Assembly (NCBI GenBank): GCA_964552955.1
Contig: CAZKIU010000013.1
Span: 1 to 64,000, forward strand
DNA: 64,000 nucleotides
Direction: 5' to 3'
Source: UBA1413 sp964552955
Lineage (GTDB): Bacteria > Bacteroidota > Bacteroidia > Bacteroidales > Prolixibacteraceae
Under the pieces are notes generated by a model that had not been told where the DNA came from, ran no database searches, and saw only the letters and a list, made by a program, of their open reading frames with translations. Of the stretch, positions 34,574 through 43,701 are shown in pieces. The first letter of the stretch is position 1. Every line of letters starts with the position of its first letter. The position numbers and the translations under genes were made by a program.

Positions 34574-36247
34574 TTATTCGTTACTGCCGGAGGGCGGTGT
34601 GCTGGTTTCCGGGGTGAAATGAAGTCTGAAGAGCGCTTCTCCGTTCACCGGGTTAGCGAAGAGCAGCTCTTTCTCCACGGTAACAGGGGCCTGGTTTTCC
34701 ATCAATTTGGCCAGCGTTTGGTTATAAAGGGCATCGTTGACCTTTTCCATATAGAGATACACGGGGTGCCCTGAGGATCTGATTTTCTCGGGGTTCCATT
34801 CCTCGCCCCAGAGGGTCAGTTGTCCGTCGATGGGGTTGAAGAGGGCGGTTTTGGGGTAGATCTGTGCCAGGTGGTCGTTATAGCGGGCTTTGAGGGATTG
34901 GGGGGCCCAGGCGGTGAAGAAGCGGAGGGCATATTCGGGGAAAGGGGAGCCATAATCGCCGGTGGCGATGATCCGGAGGCTGCCCGGTTCCAGGGTGGCG
35001 ATATGCTCCCGGGTCATCTTGCGGGCTGCGATCTGGTTTTTAAAGGCTTCCGAGGTGTACCTGATGACATCGACCTGGGCGTGGAGGGTCCATCCCACGA
35101 ACAGGAGAATGGCCAGGCTGACGCCCCATTTGAGTGGCTTTGCGGGAATGAGGTCGCTGATGAATGTTCCGAGGAGAAAAATCAGCAGGGGGCCATACAT
35201 CATGGCGGGCATGATGTAACGGGGGGCGTATTGTTTTCCGGCCATCAGGGCATGAAGCAGAATGGCGGCCAGAACGGTAGTGGCCATCACAGCCCTGCCG
35301 TATTTCAGGGGGTTATGCCGGCGGTAACGGAGCAACCCGTACACAGAGGTTGCCACCGAGAGGATGAAAACTGCGGTGAAGTGGGGCTGAAGACCTGCCA
35401 TCTGGCTGAAGTTCTGCCGCAACTGCACCAGGTTCACTACATTCTTTTCACCACTGCCATATTGGCCGCTATAAAGGAATAAGTCCCTGATCCAGTGCCA
35501 GAATCTCTCGATCTGAAGGGTCGCAGGGAAGGCCAGCAGGAAGAAGAAAAGCAGGGAGAGGCTGATGGCTGTCGCTTTTTTCTTCCACCCGGGAACGATC
35601 ACCAGGGGAAAGAGCAGCAGGGGCAGTAAGGTCAGTTTGATAGAAAGGCCGAAGCCGGTAATCAGCGCCAGCAGTATAATCTCGCGGTTGGTGAATTGTT
35701 GCAGGCCGGATTGGCTCTTGCCTATCAGGAAAACTGTCAGGGCGATGATAGGGAGGGCCAGGATCTGTTCGGGGCTGATACGGCCGATGATTTCGTACAG
35801 GATAAAGGGGAGCAGGGGGATGGTCTGGATCACCAGTGCTCCGGTGAGGGAGCTGGTTTTGCGGTAGACGGCCCTGCCGGCAGCCAGGAGTGCCCCGGCG
35901 AGAATCAGGTTGATGGCCAGGTTGACCATCTGCAAATAGAGGTCAGGATTCCGGAGGATATCATCGGTGAATCCGCTGCCTTCACCCCTGAACCACCAGA
36001 CGAGCCGGAATACCAGGGCAGTCAATACCTGGAGGGGCGTCCCCGGGTGATCAATATGGGCCACCTTGAAATGACCTTCTGCCATGTTGAGTCCCGTGCA
36101 GAAATAGACATAATCGGGGTCGACAGAACGGAGCGAAGGGTCATCCAGGATAAGCCGGAAATAAAGGCCGGCAGCCAGGTAAAAGAGGGGAATGAATAAT
36201 AGCAGGGCGGTCTTCAGCTCCTCAGGCCATAGGCGTTGTTTCTTCAT
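34574..36247 (-). CDS. polytopic membrane protein, GT39-like
   Basis: A 557-residue protein starting at the ATG at 36247; an in-frame start at 36310 would lie upstream of the promoter element. The first extracytoplasmic loop is SVDPDYVYFCTGLNMAEGHF followed by HIDHPGTPLQVLTAL, with paired acidic residues and His as in GT39/ArnT-type enzymes. About eleven membrane segments and a C-terminal soluble region (about 430-557) follow. It is the first gene of the three-gene membrane operon. Confidence 0.7.
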   Translation of the reverse strand: MKKQRLWPEELKTALLLFIPLFYLAAGLYFRLILDDPSLRSVDPDYVYFCTGLNMAEGHFKVAHIDHPGTPLQVLTALVFRLVWWFRGEGSGFTDDILRNPDLYLQMVNLAINLILAGALLAAGRAVYRKTSSLTGALVIQTIPLLPFILYEIIGRISPEQILALPIIALTVFLIGKSQSGLQQFTNREIILLALITGFGLSIKLTLLPLLLFPLVIVPGWKKKATAISLSLLFFFLLAFPATLQIERFWHWIRDLFLYSGQYGSGEKNVVNLVQLRQNFSQMAGLQPHFTAVFILSVATSVYGLLRYRRHNPLKYGRAVMATTVLAAILLHALMAGKQYAPRYIMPAMMYGPLLIFLLGTFISDLIPAKPLKWGVSLAILLFVGWTLHAQVDVIRYTSEAFKNQIAARKMTREHIATLEPGSLRIIATGDYGSPFPEYALRFFTAWAPQSLKARYNDHLAQIYPKTALFNPIDGQLTLWGEEWNPEKIRSSGHPVYLYMEKVNDALYNQTLAKLMENQAPVTVEKELLFANPVNGEALFRLHFTPETSTPPSGSNE

Positions 36248-36274
36248 AGTCGGCATAATCAGGATGCAACGGGG

Positions 36275-36282
36275 CAAAAATA
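36275..36282 (-). promoter_or_regulatory. -7 promoter element for the three-gene GT-C operon
   Basis: Reads TATTTTTG on the minus strand, an exact match, 27 bp before the ATG at 36247. The rest of the gap to 36450 shows no gene. Confidence 0.5.
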
Positions 36283-36450
36283 ACAAAATAATGGTGCAGC
36301 ATTGCAGCATGCTGTCCCTCTTGCTCTTTTACATGATCAAGAAGCCCCCTTCGTGGCCGATATGGGAACCGTCAGGTCTCATGGAGACGGGAAGTGGAAT
36401 CCGGGGCCCGGTGGCAACGGGGTTGGTCCACTGCGTGCAAACAGGCTGCG

Positions 36451-38889
36451 CTATTTCAGGGTGACCGTGGCGGTATGCCGTTTCCCGTCGCCGATGACCG
36501 GAAGAAGGGAAGAGGGGTGCCGGTGGCCATCTATCAGAACCTCATGGACTCCTGTGTTGACGCCATCCGGATTCAAGACGGTGATCTCCCAGGTGTCGCC
36601 CCTGAACTTGCGGATCACCCTGAACTCCTTCCATGCTTTGGGAATGCAGGGGTCAACCAGCAACCCGTCATATCCGGGCCTGATGCCGAGGATATGCTGG
36701 CTGATGGCATAAAAATTCCAGGAGGCGGTGCCTGTGAGCCAACTGTTTTTGGCCTCGCCGGGCCGGAAGGCCTCTTTGCCGGCGATCATCTGGGCATATA
36801 CATAGGGTTCGGTGCGGTGCAGTTCGCTGATCTCTTCGAGGTAGGTGGGGCATATCTTCCGGAAGTAGTCCCAGGCCTGGTCACCGCGGCCGAGGACCGT
36901 TTCCCCTATGATGATCCACGGGTTGTTGTGACAGAAAATGCCGGCATTCTCCTTGTATCCCTCAGGATAACTGGAGATCTCGCCATATTCAATATGATAG
37001 CGGGTATAGGCAGGATGGTGGAGGACGATGCCATGGGAGCAGTCGAGATGCTCCTTTACGGCATCGAGGGCCTTTTCAATCAACCCTTCCTCTTTACCAA
37101 TACCGGCCATGGCGCACCAGCCGTTGGACTCAATGAAGATCTGTCCTTCCTGGTTTTCGGAGCTGCCGATTTTGTGGCCATAAAAGTCATAAGCCCTGAG
37201 GAACCACTCCTTGTCCCAGCCGTGGTTTTTGATGGTTTCCTCCATTTTCTCCACGTGGAGCATGGCGCGTTGGGCTTCCTCGTCCTTTCCCAGATGGCGG
37301 CACAGCCCGACATACTCGCGGCCGTAGACCACGAAGAGCCCGGCGATCATCACCGATTCGGCCTGGGAGCCTTCCGTTTTGTTTTCGGTGGTCTGGAAGG
37401 AGTCGTCGGGGTTGTTGGAGAAGCAGTTGAGGTTAAGACAGTCGTTCCAGTCGGCGCGCCCGATTTGGGGGAGACCGTGGGGCCCCAGATGGTGGGCCAC
37501 ATGGTCGAAGGAGACCGTCAGGTGGTCGAAGAGGGAGCGGGACGTTGCCGGGTTGTTATCGAAGGGAACCCTCTCCTCCAGGATGGAGAAATCACCGGTT
37601 TCCTTAAGGTAGCTTGTGGTACCCAGGATCAGCCAAAGAGGGTCGTCGTTGAATCCTCCGCCGATGTCGTTGTTGCCCCGTTTGGTGAGGGGCTGGTACT
37701 GGTGGTAGCACGCTCCGTCGGGAAACTGGGTGGCGGCAATGTCGAGGATCCGTTGACGGGCACGTTCAGGGATCTGGTGGACAAACCCGATAATATCCTG
37801 GTTGGAGTCGCGGAATCCCATGCCGCGGCCGATGCCCGACTCAAAATAGGAGGCCGACCGCGAGAAGTTGAAGGTGATCATGCACTGGTACTGGTTCCAG
37901 ATGTTGACCATCCGGTCGAGTTTTTCCTCTCCCGTGGAGACGGTGAATACCGAGAGCAATGCATCCCAGTAAGCCTTCAGCTCCTCAAGGGCCCGGTCCA
38001 CCTTTTCAGACGTATCATAAGCCGCGATGACGGCCCGGGCTTTTTCCTTGTTGATGACCTTAAAGGATTCCCATTTCGACGCTTCCTCGTTTTCGGCATA
38101 CCCCAGGGTGAAGATAAAATCCCTGCTTTCACCGGGTTCCAGTTCTGCTTCGATATAATGGGAGGCCACGGGGGACCAGCCATGCGCCACGCTCATGCGC
38201 GGTTTGCCTTCCAGAACAGCCTGGGGTTCGTCAAAACCGTTGTATAGGCCGAAGAAACTCTCCCTGTCGGTATCGTACCCTTGCACCGGCACGTTGACCG
38301 AATACCAGGCATAATGGTTGCGCCGCTCCCGGTATTCGGTTTTGTGGTACAGGACCGATCCGTCAATTTCCACTTCGCCGGTGGAGAAGTTGCGTTGGAA
38401 ATTCTCCATGTCGGTGGAGGCGTTCCAAAGGGCCCACTCGATGAAGGAGAAAAGCTGCAGTTTCCGTTTGTGCCCCGAATGGTTGGTCAGGGTCAGTTTC
38501 TGTACCTCGGCATGGGTTTTCAAAGGCACCAGGAAGAGCACTTTTGCGGAAATGTCATTCTTCACCCCCTCGATGGTGGTATAGTTCATACCATGGCGGC
38601 ATTCGTAGTGGTCCAGGGGGGTCTTCACGGGTTTCCAGCCGGGAGACCAAAGGGTGTCGCCCTCTTTGATATAGAAATAGCGGCCTCCGGCATCGGTGGG
38701 GACGTTATTATAGCGGTAGCGGGTGATCCTCCGGAATTTGGCGTCCTGGAAAAAGGCGTACCCGCCTGCCGTGTTGCTGATGAGACCAAAGAAATCCTCG
38801 GTACCAAGGTAGTTGATCCATGGATAGGGGGTGCGGGGATTCGTGATGACATATTCCCGGTTCTTGTCATCGAAATGTCCGTATTGCAT
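36451..38889 (-). CDS. GH94 disaccharide phosphorylase (cellobiose/chitobiose type)
   Basis: An 812-residue inverting phosphorylase that cleaves a beta-linked disaccharide with phosphate to give a sugar 1-phosphate. The start at 38889 gives the family's N-terminus (MQYGHFDDKNREYVITNPRT); an in-frame start at 39198 would run into the transporter gene. The catalytic motif GRADWNDCLNL carries the general-acid Asp region near residue 480. Other conserved segments are YECRHGMNYTT and GIGRGMGFRDSNQD. Length matches cellobiose phosphorylase, but N,N'-diacetylchitobiose phosphorylase is close and not excluded. There is no signal peptide, so it is cytoplasmic and paired with the symporter. Confidence 0.88.
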   Translation of the reverse strand: MQYGHFDDKNREYVITNPRTPYPWINYLGTEDFFGLISNTAGGYAFFQDAKFRRITRYRYNNVPTDAGGRYFYIKEGDTLWSPGWKPVKTPLDHYECRHGMNYTTIEGVKNDISAKVLFLVPLKTHAEVQKLTLTNHSGHKRKLQLFSFIEWALWNASTDMENFQRNFSTGEVEIDGSVLYHKTEYRERRNHYAWYSVNVPVQGYDTDRESFFGLYNGFDEPQAVLEGKPRMSVAHGWSPVASHYIEAELEPGESRDFIFTLGYAENEEASKWESFKVINKEKARAVIAAYDTSEKVDRALEELKAYWDALLSVFTVSTGEEKLDRMVNIWNQYQCMITFNFSRSASYFESGIGRGMGFRDSNQDIIGFVHQIPERARQRILDIAATQFPDGACYHQYQPLTKRGNNDIGGGFNDDPLWLILGTTSYLKETGDFSILEERVPFDNNPATSRSLFDHLTVSFDHVAHHLGPHGLPQIGRADWNDCLNLNCFSNNPDDSFQTTENKTEGSQAESVMIAGLFVVYGREYVGLCRHLGKDEEAQRAMLHVEKMEETIKNHGWDKEWFLRAYDFYGHKIGSSENQEGQIFIESNGWCAMAGIGKEEGLIEKALDAVKEHLDCSHGIVLHHPAYTRYHIEYGEISSYPEGYKENAGIFCHNNPWIIIGETVLGRGDQAWDYFRKICPTYLEEISELHRTEPYVYAQMIAGKEAFRPGEAKNSWLTGTASWNFYAISQHILGIRPGYDGLLVDPCIPKAWKEFRVIRKFRGDTWEITVLNPDGVNTGVHEVLIDGHRHPSSLLPVIGDGKRHTATVTLK

Positions 38890-38963
38890 TGGCGTAAATA
38901 CAATTAAATGAGCATTTTGTATTAATGTTAAAAGGTTTGCCGATCCCTTTGATAATATCCGGA

Positions 38964-40808
38964 TTAATCTTCCAGTTTGTCGTACCAGAATTTCTTCAGC
39001 AGGAGAGAGGTGACCACGATGATGCCGAGGGCGTATCCCATGGAGGTAAACTGTTTCAGCACGAGGTAGATGGGGGCAGCCACCAGGCAGGTTTGCCAGA
39101 TGATACCCACAGCGACGTTGAACATATCGCGGGCGAAGGCTTTGTTTTCCCTGAAGCCGGGGTTTTCGGCCACCACCAGGTCGCGCACGGGTCCCCAAGC
39201 GCCCCAGGGGCGGGTTTTGGCGTAGAATTTTTTAAGGACTTCCATGTCGGTGGCGGGGGCAGAGTAAGTTCCCCAGATACAGCCGATGACCGAGAAGAAA
39301 AGAATTATGGGGAAGTAGTAGAGGGGGAGCATTTCTCCGATCACCGGCACGTAGGGGAGGATCAGTGCCGGCACCAGTCCGCCCGCCATCCCCCAGGCGA
39401 AGCCGCGGCTGTTGAAGCGCCACCAGTGCCATTTGAGGATATTGGCGGCCACATAGCTGCCATAAAGGGCGCCGGTGACCCACTGAAGGACGCTGTTTAC
39501 ATCCTGGGCGAGTACGCCGAAGCCGATGGAGATGACTACCACCACCAGTCCCACGATGATGTTGGCTTTATTGGACTGTTTGGGGGAGGCGTCGGGTTTG
39601 AAGTATTTGATATAGATGTCGTTGACGATATAAGCCTGAGCCGCGTTAAGGGTGCCTGCGAAGGTCGACATGAAGGCGGCCAGCAAACCGGCCAGCAGTA
39701 ACCCTGCTAGTCCGACCGGGATCCACGGGTGGGAGATCACCGCAGGGAGGACCAGTTCGAAGTCTATTTTTCCGGCGGCGTTGGTGATCTGGGGCTGAAT
39801 TTCATTGAAGAGGATCAGTCCGATGACGGCGAAGCCGGCGATCATCAGGTAACGGACCGGCATGAGGATTACCGAGACAAAGCCGCTCATCAGGCTGGCC
39901 TCGCGGGGCGATTTGGTAGAGAGGATCTTCTGCATGTCGTAGGTGGGGGCTGGGCCGGCGATGCTGGCCAGTATTCCTTTCATGAGGACAAATCCGAAAA
40001 ACAGGGAGAAGATTTCATAGCCGCTTTCGGCGATGGTGGTGTTGAATTCCGACAGTTTACCGCTCCAGTTCAGGTTGAGGTGGGTGCCGAAGCCCGCCGA
40101 GTACCAGCCATCGGGCAGCAGGGCTGAGAATTGAATGACGTCGAGATGGAGCATGGCGATGACGGCCACGGCGATGGAGGCCAGGGTCATGATGGCATAC
40201 TGGGCCACGTCGGCCCAGACGATGCTGAGCATCCCTCCCAACAGGGCGTAGAACACGGCAAAGAGGGTAAAGAGAATCCCCCACACATGTGGTACATAGG
40301 CATCGGGAATGAACTCCAGGGTGGGGAAAATGGCCTTCAGCGGCAGGAAAATCTCAATGAACTTGCCCATGCCGATGAAACCATAGGCCAGCATACTCAG
40401 GCACACCAGGATGGCGAAGACCACGATGATCCAGTGAGAGGTGACGGCTCCCCGGTCTTTACCAAACCGGAAGCCGATCCACTCGGCACCGGTGGTGCAC
40501 TCCGACCGCCTGAGCCAGGCCGAGAGGTACATCATCAGGAAAATCTGGTTGAATACCGGCCATAACCAGGGGATGTAAATGCTCTTCAACCCGTAGACCA
40601 CCGTGATGGCTACCAGCCATACGGTTCCTGAGATGTCAAACATCCCCGAGGCATTCGATAAACCTAACATATACCAGGGGAGGCTCTTACCCCCGAGCAG
40701 ATAGGACTCCAGGTTGCGCGAAGCCCGCCGCTTCATAATAATACCTATGAAAATCAGGAGGCAGAGATATACCCCAATGATTGATAGATCAATAAAATGT
40801 AGTTGCAT
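38964..40808 (-). CDS. sodium:solute symporter (SSS family)
   Basis: A 614-residue transporter with about 14 membrane segments. The N-terminus begins MQLHFIDLSIIGVYLCLLIF and the first half has SGTVWLVAITVVYG and TTGAEWIGFRFGKD, as in sugar-type SSS proteins. The start at 40808 is supported by the promoter 64 bp upstream. The GH94 phosphorylase gene lies 74 bp downstream on the same strand, so the pair probably imports a disaccharide with Na+ and phosphorolyses it. Confidence 0.88.
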   Translation of the reverse strand: MQLHFIDLSIIGVYLCLLIFIGIIMKRRASRNLESYLLGGKSLPWYMLGLSNASGMFDISGTVWLVAITVVYGLKSIYIPWLWPVFNQIFLMMYLSAWLRRSECTTGAEWIGFRFGKDRGAVTSHWIIVVFAILVCLSMLAYGFIGMGKFIEIFLPLKAIFPTLEFIPDAYVPHVWGILFTLFAVFYALLGGMLSIVWADVAQYAIMTLASIAVAVIAMLHLDVIQFSALLPDGWYSAGFGTHLNLNWSGKLSEFNTTIAESGYEIFSLFFGFVLMKGILASIAGPAPTYDMQKILSTKSPREASLMSGFVSVILMPVRYLMIAGFAVIGLILFNEIQPQITNAAGKIDFELVLPAVISHPWIPVGLAGLLLAGLLAAFMSTFAGTLNAAQAYIVNDIYIKYFKPDASPKQSNKANIIVGLVVVVISIGFGVLAQDVNSVLQWVTGALYGSYVAANILKWHWWRFNSRGFAWGMAGGLVPALILPYVPVIGEMLPLYYFPIILFFSVIGCIWGTYSAPATDMEVLKKFYAKTRPWGAWGPVRDLVVAENPGFRENKAFARDMFNVAVGIIWQTCLVAAPIYLVLKQFTSMGYALGIIVVTSLLLKKFWYDKLED

Positions 40809-40871
40809 AATAGTCAGGTTTAAATTGTCCACTCCTGCTCCTTTCAATCAGCAGGTGGTTATCTTGTCAGA

Positions 40872-40879
40872 CAAATATA
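40872..40879 (-). promoter_or_regulatory. -7 promoter element for the symporter-GH94 pair
   Basis: Reads TATATTTG on the minus strand, an exact TAnnTTTG match, leaving a 64-base leader before the ATG at 40808. Confidence 0.5.
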
Positions 40880-41009
40880 GTCATTTAAGAAAACGGGGTT
40901 ATTGTTCAGAATACAAAATTGTTATTTTAGGATAAGTTTTTGCAAGGAATATACTACTCCTCCGCCAGCGAAGGGAAACTCATTCCGCTGCGGTATGAAA
41001 AGTGAGGCG

Positions 41010-41162
41010 GTGATTCTCTTGGAGGATATGAGTTTTCCGTGCGGTCATGGGTTTCGCAGGAGGTCATGGTTTTTCCGGGAACCCAAGGATTTCCTGGTAG
41101 TTACTGGTTTCCGGGAGGATACAAGTTTCGCAGGAGGTTATGGGTTTCCGGGAGGAACCGAT
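41010..41162. repeat. about 19-bp degenerate tandem repeat over a GT2 3' end
   Basis: About eight units of 17-20 bp share GGAGG-TAT-GGTTTCCGG (for example GGAGGTTATGGGTTTCCGG). The array occupies most of the 329-bp gap between the symporter start and the GT2 stop at 41138, and it encodes the last residues of the GT2 protein. The gap from 40880 to 41009 shows nothing else. Confidence 0.8.
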
Positions 41163-42208
41163 TCCCCGACGATATAGAGGGGTCTTTTTTTCTGTTCGTC
41201 GAACAGGTATCCGATATAGATGCCGATGATGCCGATCAGGAAGAAGAGGATGGCGAAGCTGACGGAGAGAAAAAGAATGATGGTGGTGTACCCGGAGGGG
41301 GGTGTTTGGCCAAAGAAATAGACCCAGAGGGAATAGAGCCCCAGGGTGACCGAGAGGAGGGAGAAGACAAATCCGAACCAGATGCCCAGGTAGAGGGGGG
41401 CATTGGAAAAGGAGGTGATGGCTCTGGCGGTGAGGCGGGTAAGCTTCAGAAAGGAATATTTTGTTTTTCCGGCCTTTCGTGCGGGGGCTTCATAGTTCAG
41501 GGTGCCCAAGGGGAAGCCGATGATCTGGAGGATACCGCGCAGGAAGCGGTTTCTTTCGCGGAAGTCGTTGCGTAGTAATTCAGCCACCTCGCGGCTGATC
41601 AGGAAAAAGTCGGAGCTGTTTTTCTGGAGGTGCTCTTTCGACAGGCCGTTGATGATTCCGTAGAAGAGAGAAGAGAAGAAGTTACCGGCGGGGGAGTTCC
41701 CCCGGTTGGCCTGCCGGTTCATCATGACGATGGCTTTTCCTTCCCGGAAAGAGGTGATCATTTCGGGGATTTTCTCCAGAGGGTGTTGCAGGTCGGCATC
41801 CATGCAGATCACCGCCTCGCCCGTGGCATGGTCAATGCCGGCAATCATAGCGGCCTCATGGCCAAAATTGCGGGAGAAGCGGATCAGCCGGATGTCGGCA
41901 TCGGGAACCCCTTCTTTTCTGAACGCCCTGACCAGGGCCGCCGAACGATCCTTGCTTCCGTCATCCACGAAAAGGAACTCCCATGCCCCTTCCTCCGAAG
42001 AGGCCAGCTTACGGAGGCCCTCGAACAACAGGGGCAGTGATCCCTCTTCGTTACAAACCGAAAATACGATGGAGATCTTCCCTTCACGGGGAGTCTCATT
42101 CGCAGGAGCAGAAGCCACCTGTTCTTTCGCATAAATGGAAGTTTGTTCCGGAGGTGTAATCTGCACTTCTCCTGATACTGTGGTGGGTCCCTTGTCTGGT
42201 TGTGTCAT
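41138..42208 (-). CDS. GT2 glycosyltransferase with two C-terminal membrane helices (ArnC/GtrB-like)
   Basis: A 356-residue enzyme of the type that transfers a nucleotide sugar to polyprenyl phosphate. A 42-residue hydrophilic N-terminal extension precedes ISIVFSVCNEEGSLPLL. The metal-binding motif is DADLQHP (137-143), and FSRNFGHEAAMIAGIDHA is typical of ArnC/GtrB. Two membrane helices lie at about 265-290 and 300-330. Its last residues (ESVPPGNP) are encoded in a tandem repeat. It diverges from the methyltransferase-GT2 fusion gene, with 78 bp between start codons. Confidence 0.88.
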   Translation of the reverse strand: MTQPDKGPTTVSGEVQITPPEQTSIYAKEQVASAPANETPREGKISIVFSVCNEEGSLPLLFEGLRKLASSEEGAWEFLFVDDGSKDRSAALVRAFRKEGVPDADIRLIRFSRNFGHEAAMIAGIDHATGEAVICMDADLQHPLEKIPEMITSFREGKAIVMMNRQANRGNSPAGNFFSSLFYGIINGLSKEHLQKNSSDFFLISREVAELLRNDFRERNRFLRGILQIIGFPLGTLNYEAPARKAGKTKYSFLKLTRLTARAITSFSNAPLYLGIWFGFVFSLLSVTLGLYSLWVYFFGQTPPSGYTTIILFLSVSFAILFFLIGIIGIYIGYLFDEQKKRPLYIVGESVPPGNP

Positions 42209-42286
42209 CTCGCGGCTGTTGTGATGGTAAAATTAACAAAACTGGTTATTTTGGTTATCTTCGTTGCCGGAAAACAATCCTGCAGG

Positions 42287-43690
42287 ATGAACAAAACCGC
42301 ACTGAAAGCCTATTTTGACACGGCTGCCCTTCAACTACCCCGGTGGAGGAAGAGAAACCGGAGTTATCACCGTTTACTGGAGGAGTATTATTCGTTTTTT
42401 ATCCCGCGGGGATCACGGGTCCTGGAACTGGGGTGCGGTACGGGAGACCTGCTGGCGGCTGTTGATCCGGGCTATGGGGTAGGGGTGGACTTCTCCCCGA
42501 AGATGTTGGAACTGGCGAGGCAACGTCATCCCTCGCTCCATTTTCTGGAAGGGGATGTGGAGCATTTCCGTTTTTCAGAGACCTTTGATTACATCATTCT
42601 TTCTGACCTGGTAGGGGCGTTGTGGGATGTGCAGGCGGCCTTTGAAGCCATGGCCAGTGCCTGTCATGACCGCACCCGGATCATAATCTCCAGTTACAAC
42701 TATCTGTGGGAACCGGCCATTCAACTGGCCGAGCGGGTGGGCCTCAAACAACGGCAGCCCCTCCAGAACTGGCTCTCTCCGACCGACCTGACCACGTTGC
42801 TCGCGCTGACGGGTTACGAACCCGTCCGGAAGGAAAAGAAGATTCTTATTCCGAAAAATATTCCCATCTTTTCATGGCTCTGTAACCGTTATCTGGTCAA
42901 TCTACCTCTTCTGCGCAGTTGGGGGCTGACCAATTTCATCATAGCCCGGCCGGCGACAGCCAGGGAGGAGGCCCATTCGGTCTCTATCGTGGTTCCGGCC
43001 CGCAATGAGAAGGGGAACATCGAAAATGCCATACTGAGGACGCCCGATTTCGGCAGTCGCCAGGAGTTTATTTTCGTGGAGGGGAACTCCTCCGACGGTA
43101 CCTGGGAGGAGATGCTCAGGGTGAAGGAGTGCTACCCGCAGAAGAACATCAAGGTCCTGAAGCAATCGGGCAAGGGCAAGGGCAATGCGGTCAGGGAGGG
43201 TTTTGACCAGGCGTCGGGAGATATTCTTTTCATCCTGGATGCCGATCTGACCACCCCTCCTGAAGATATGCCCAAGTTCTATGATGCCCTGCGCTACAAC
43301 CGGGGAGAGTTCATCAACGGCTGCCGGTTGGTCTATCCCATGGAAAAACAGGCCATGCGTTTCCTTAACCTATTGGCCAACAAAACTTTCGGCATGCTCT
43401 TCAGCTACCTCCTGGGTCAACGGCTGAAGGATACCCTCTGCGGGACCAAGGTGCTATTCCGCCAGGACTATGAGATGATCCGTGATAACCGGAGTTACTT
43501 TGGTGATTTTGATCCCTTTGGTGATTTTGATTTGCTTTTCGGAGCGGCGAAACTGAATCTGAAGATTGTGGAGGTCAACGTCCGTTACAAGGACCGCCAG
43601 TACGGGAGCACCCAGATCAGCCGGTTTCGTCATGGGTGGCTGCTGTTGCGGATGACCCTCTATGCGGCCCGTAAACTGAAGTTTTTCTGA
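42287..43690 (+). CDS. SAM methyltransferase-GT2 glycosyltransferase fusion
   Basis: A 467-residue two-domain protein. Residues 1-220 form a class I SAM methyltransferase with motif I VLELGCGTGD (45-54) and GVGVDFSPKMLELA. Residues 230-467 form a GT2 domain with SIVVPARNEKGNIENAI and DADLTTPP (318-325), the latter resembling polyprenyl-phosphate glycosyltransferases. The ATG at 42287 starts directly at the methyltransferase fold; in-frame codons from 42200 overlap the divergent gene's start. A TATCTTCG at 42256 is a one-mismatch -7 box. The fusion may couple methylation and transfer on one lipid-linked glycan. The next gene follows by 11 bp. Confidence 0.85.
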   Translation: MNKTALKAYFDTAALQLPRWRKRNRSYHRLLEEYYSFFIPRGSRVLELGCGTGDLLAAVDPGYGVGVDFSPKMLELARQRHPSLHFLEGDVEHFRFSETFDYIILSDLVGALWDVQAAFEAMASACHDRTRIIISSYNYLWEPAIQLAERVGLKQRQPLQNWLSPTDLTTLLALTGYEPVRKEKKILIPKNIPIFSWLCNRYLVNLPLLRSWGLTNFIIARPATAREEAHSVSIVVPARNEKGNIENAILRTPDFGSRQEFIFVEGNSSDGTWEEMLRVKECYPQKNIKVLKQSGKGKGNAVREGFDQASGDILFILDADLTTPPEDMPKFYDALRYNRGEFINGCRLVYPMEKQAMRFLNLLANKTFGMLFSYLLGQRLKDTLCGTKVLFRQDYEMIRDNRSYFGDFDPFGDFDLLFGAAKLNLKIVEVNVRYKDRQYGSTQISRFRHGWLLLRMTLYAARKLKFF

Positions 43691-43701
43691 AGTAGCGTAT
43701 C

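Noticed and set aside
36394..38247. Open frame of about 617 codons on the plus strand
   Set aside because: It is antisense to the GH94 gene, whose motifs and family length are clear. The translation has no recognisable domain and reflects GC-rich codon bias.
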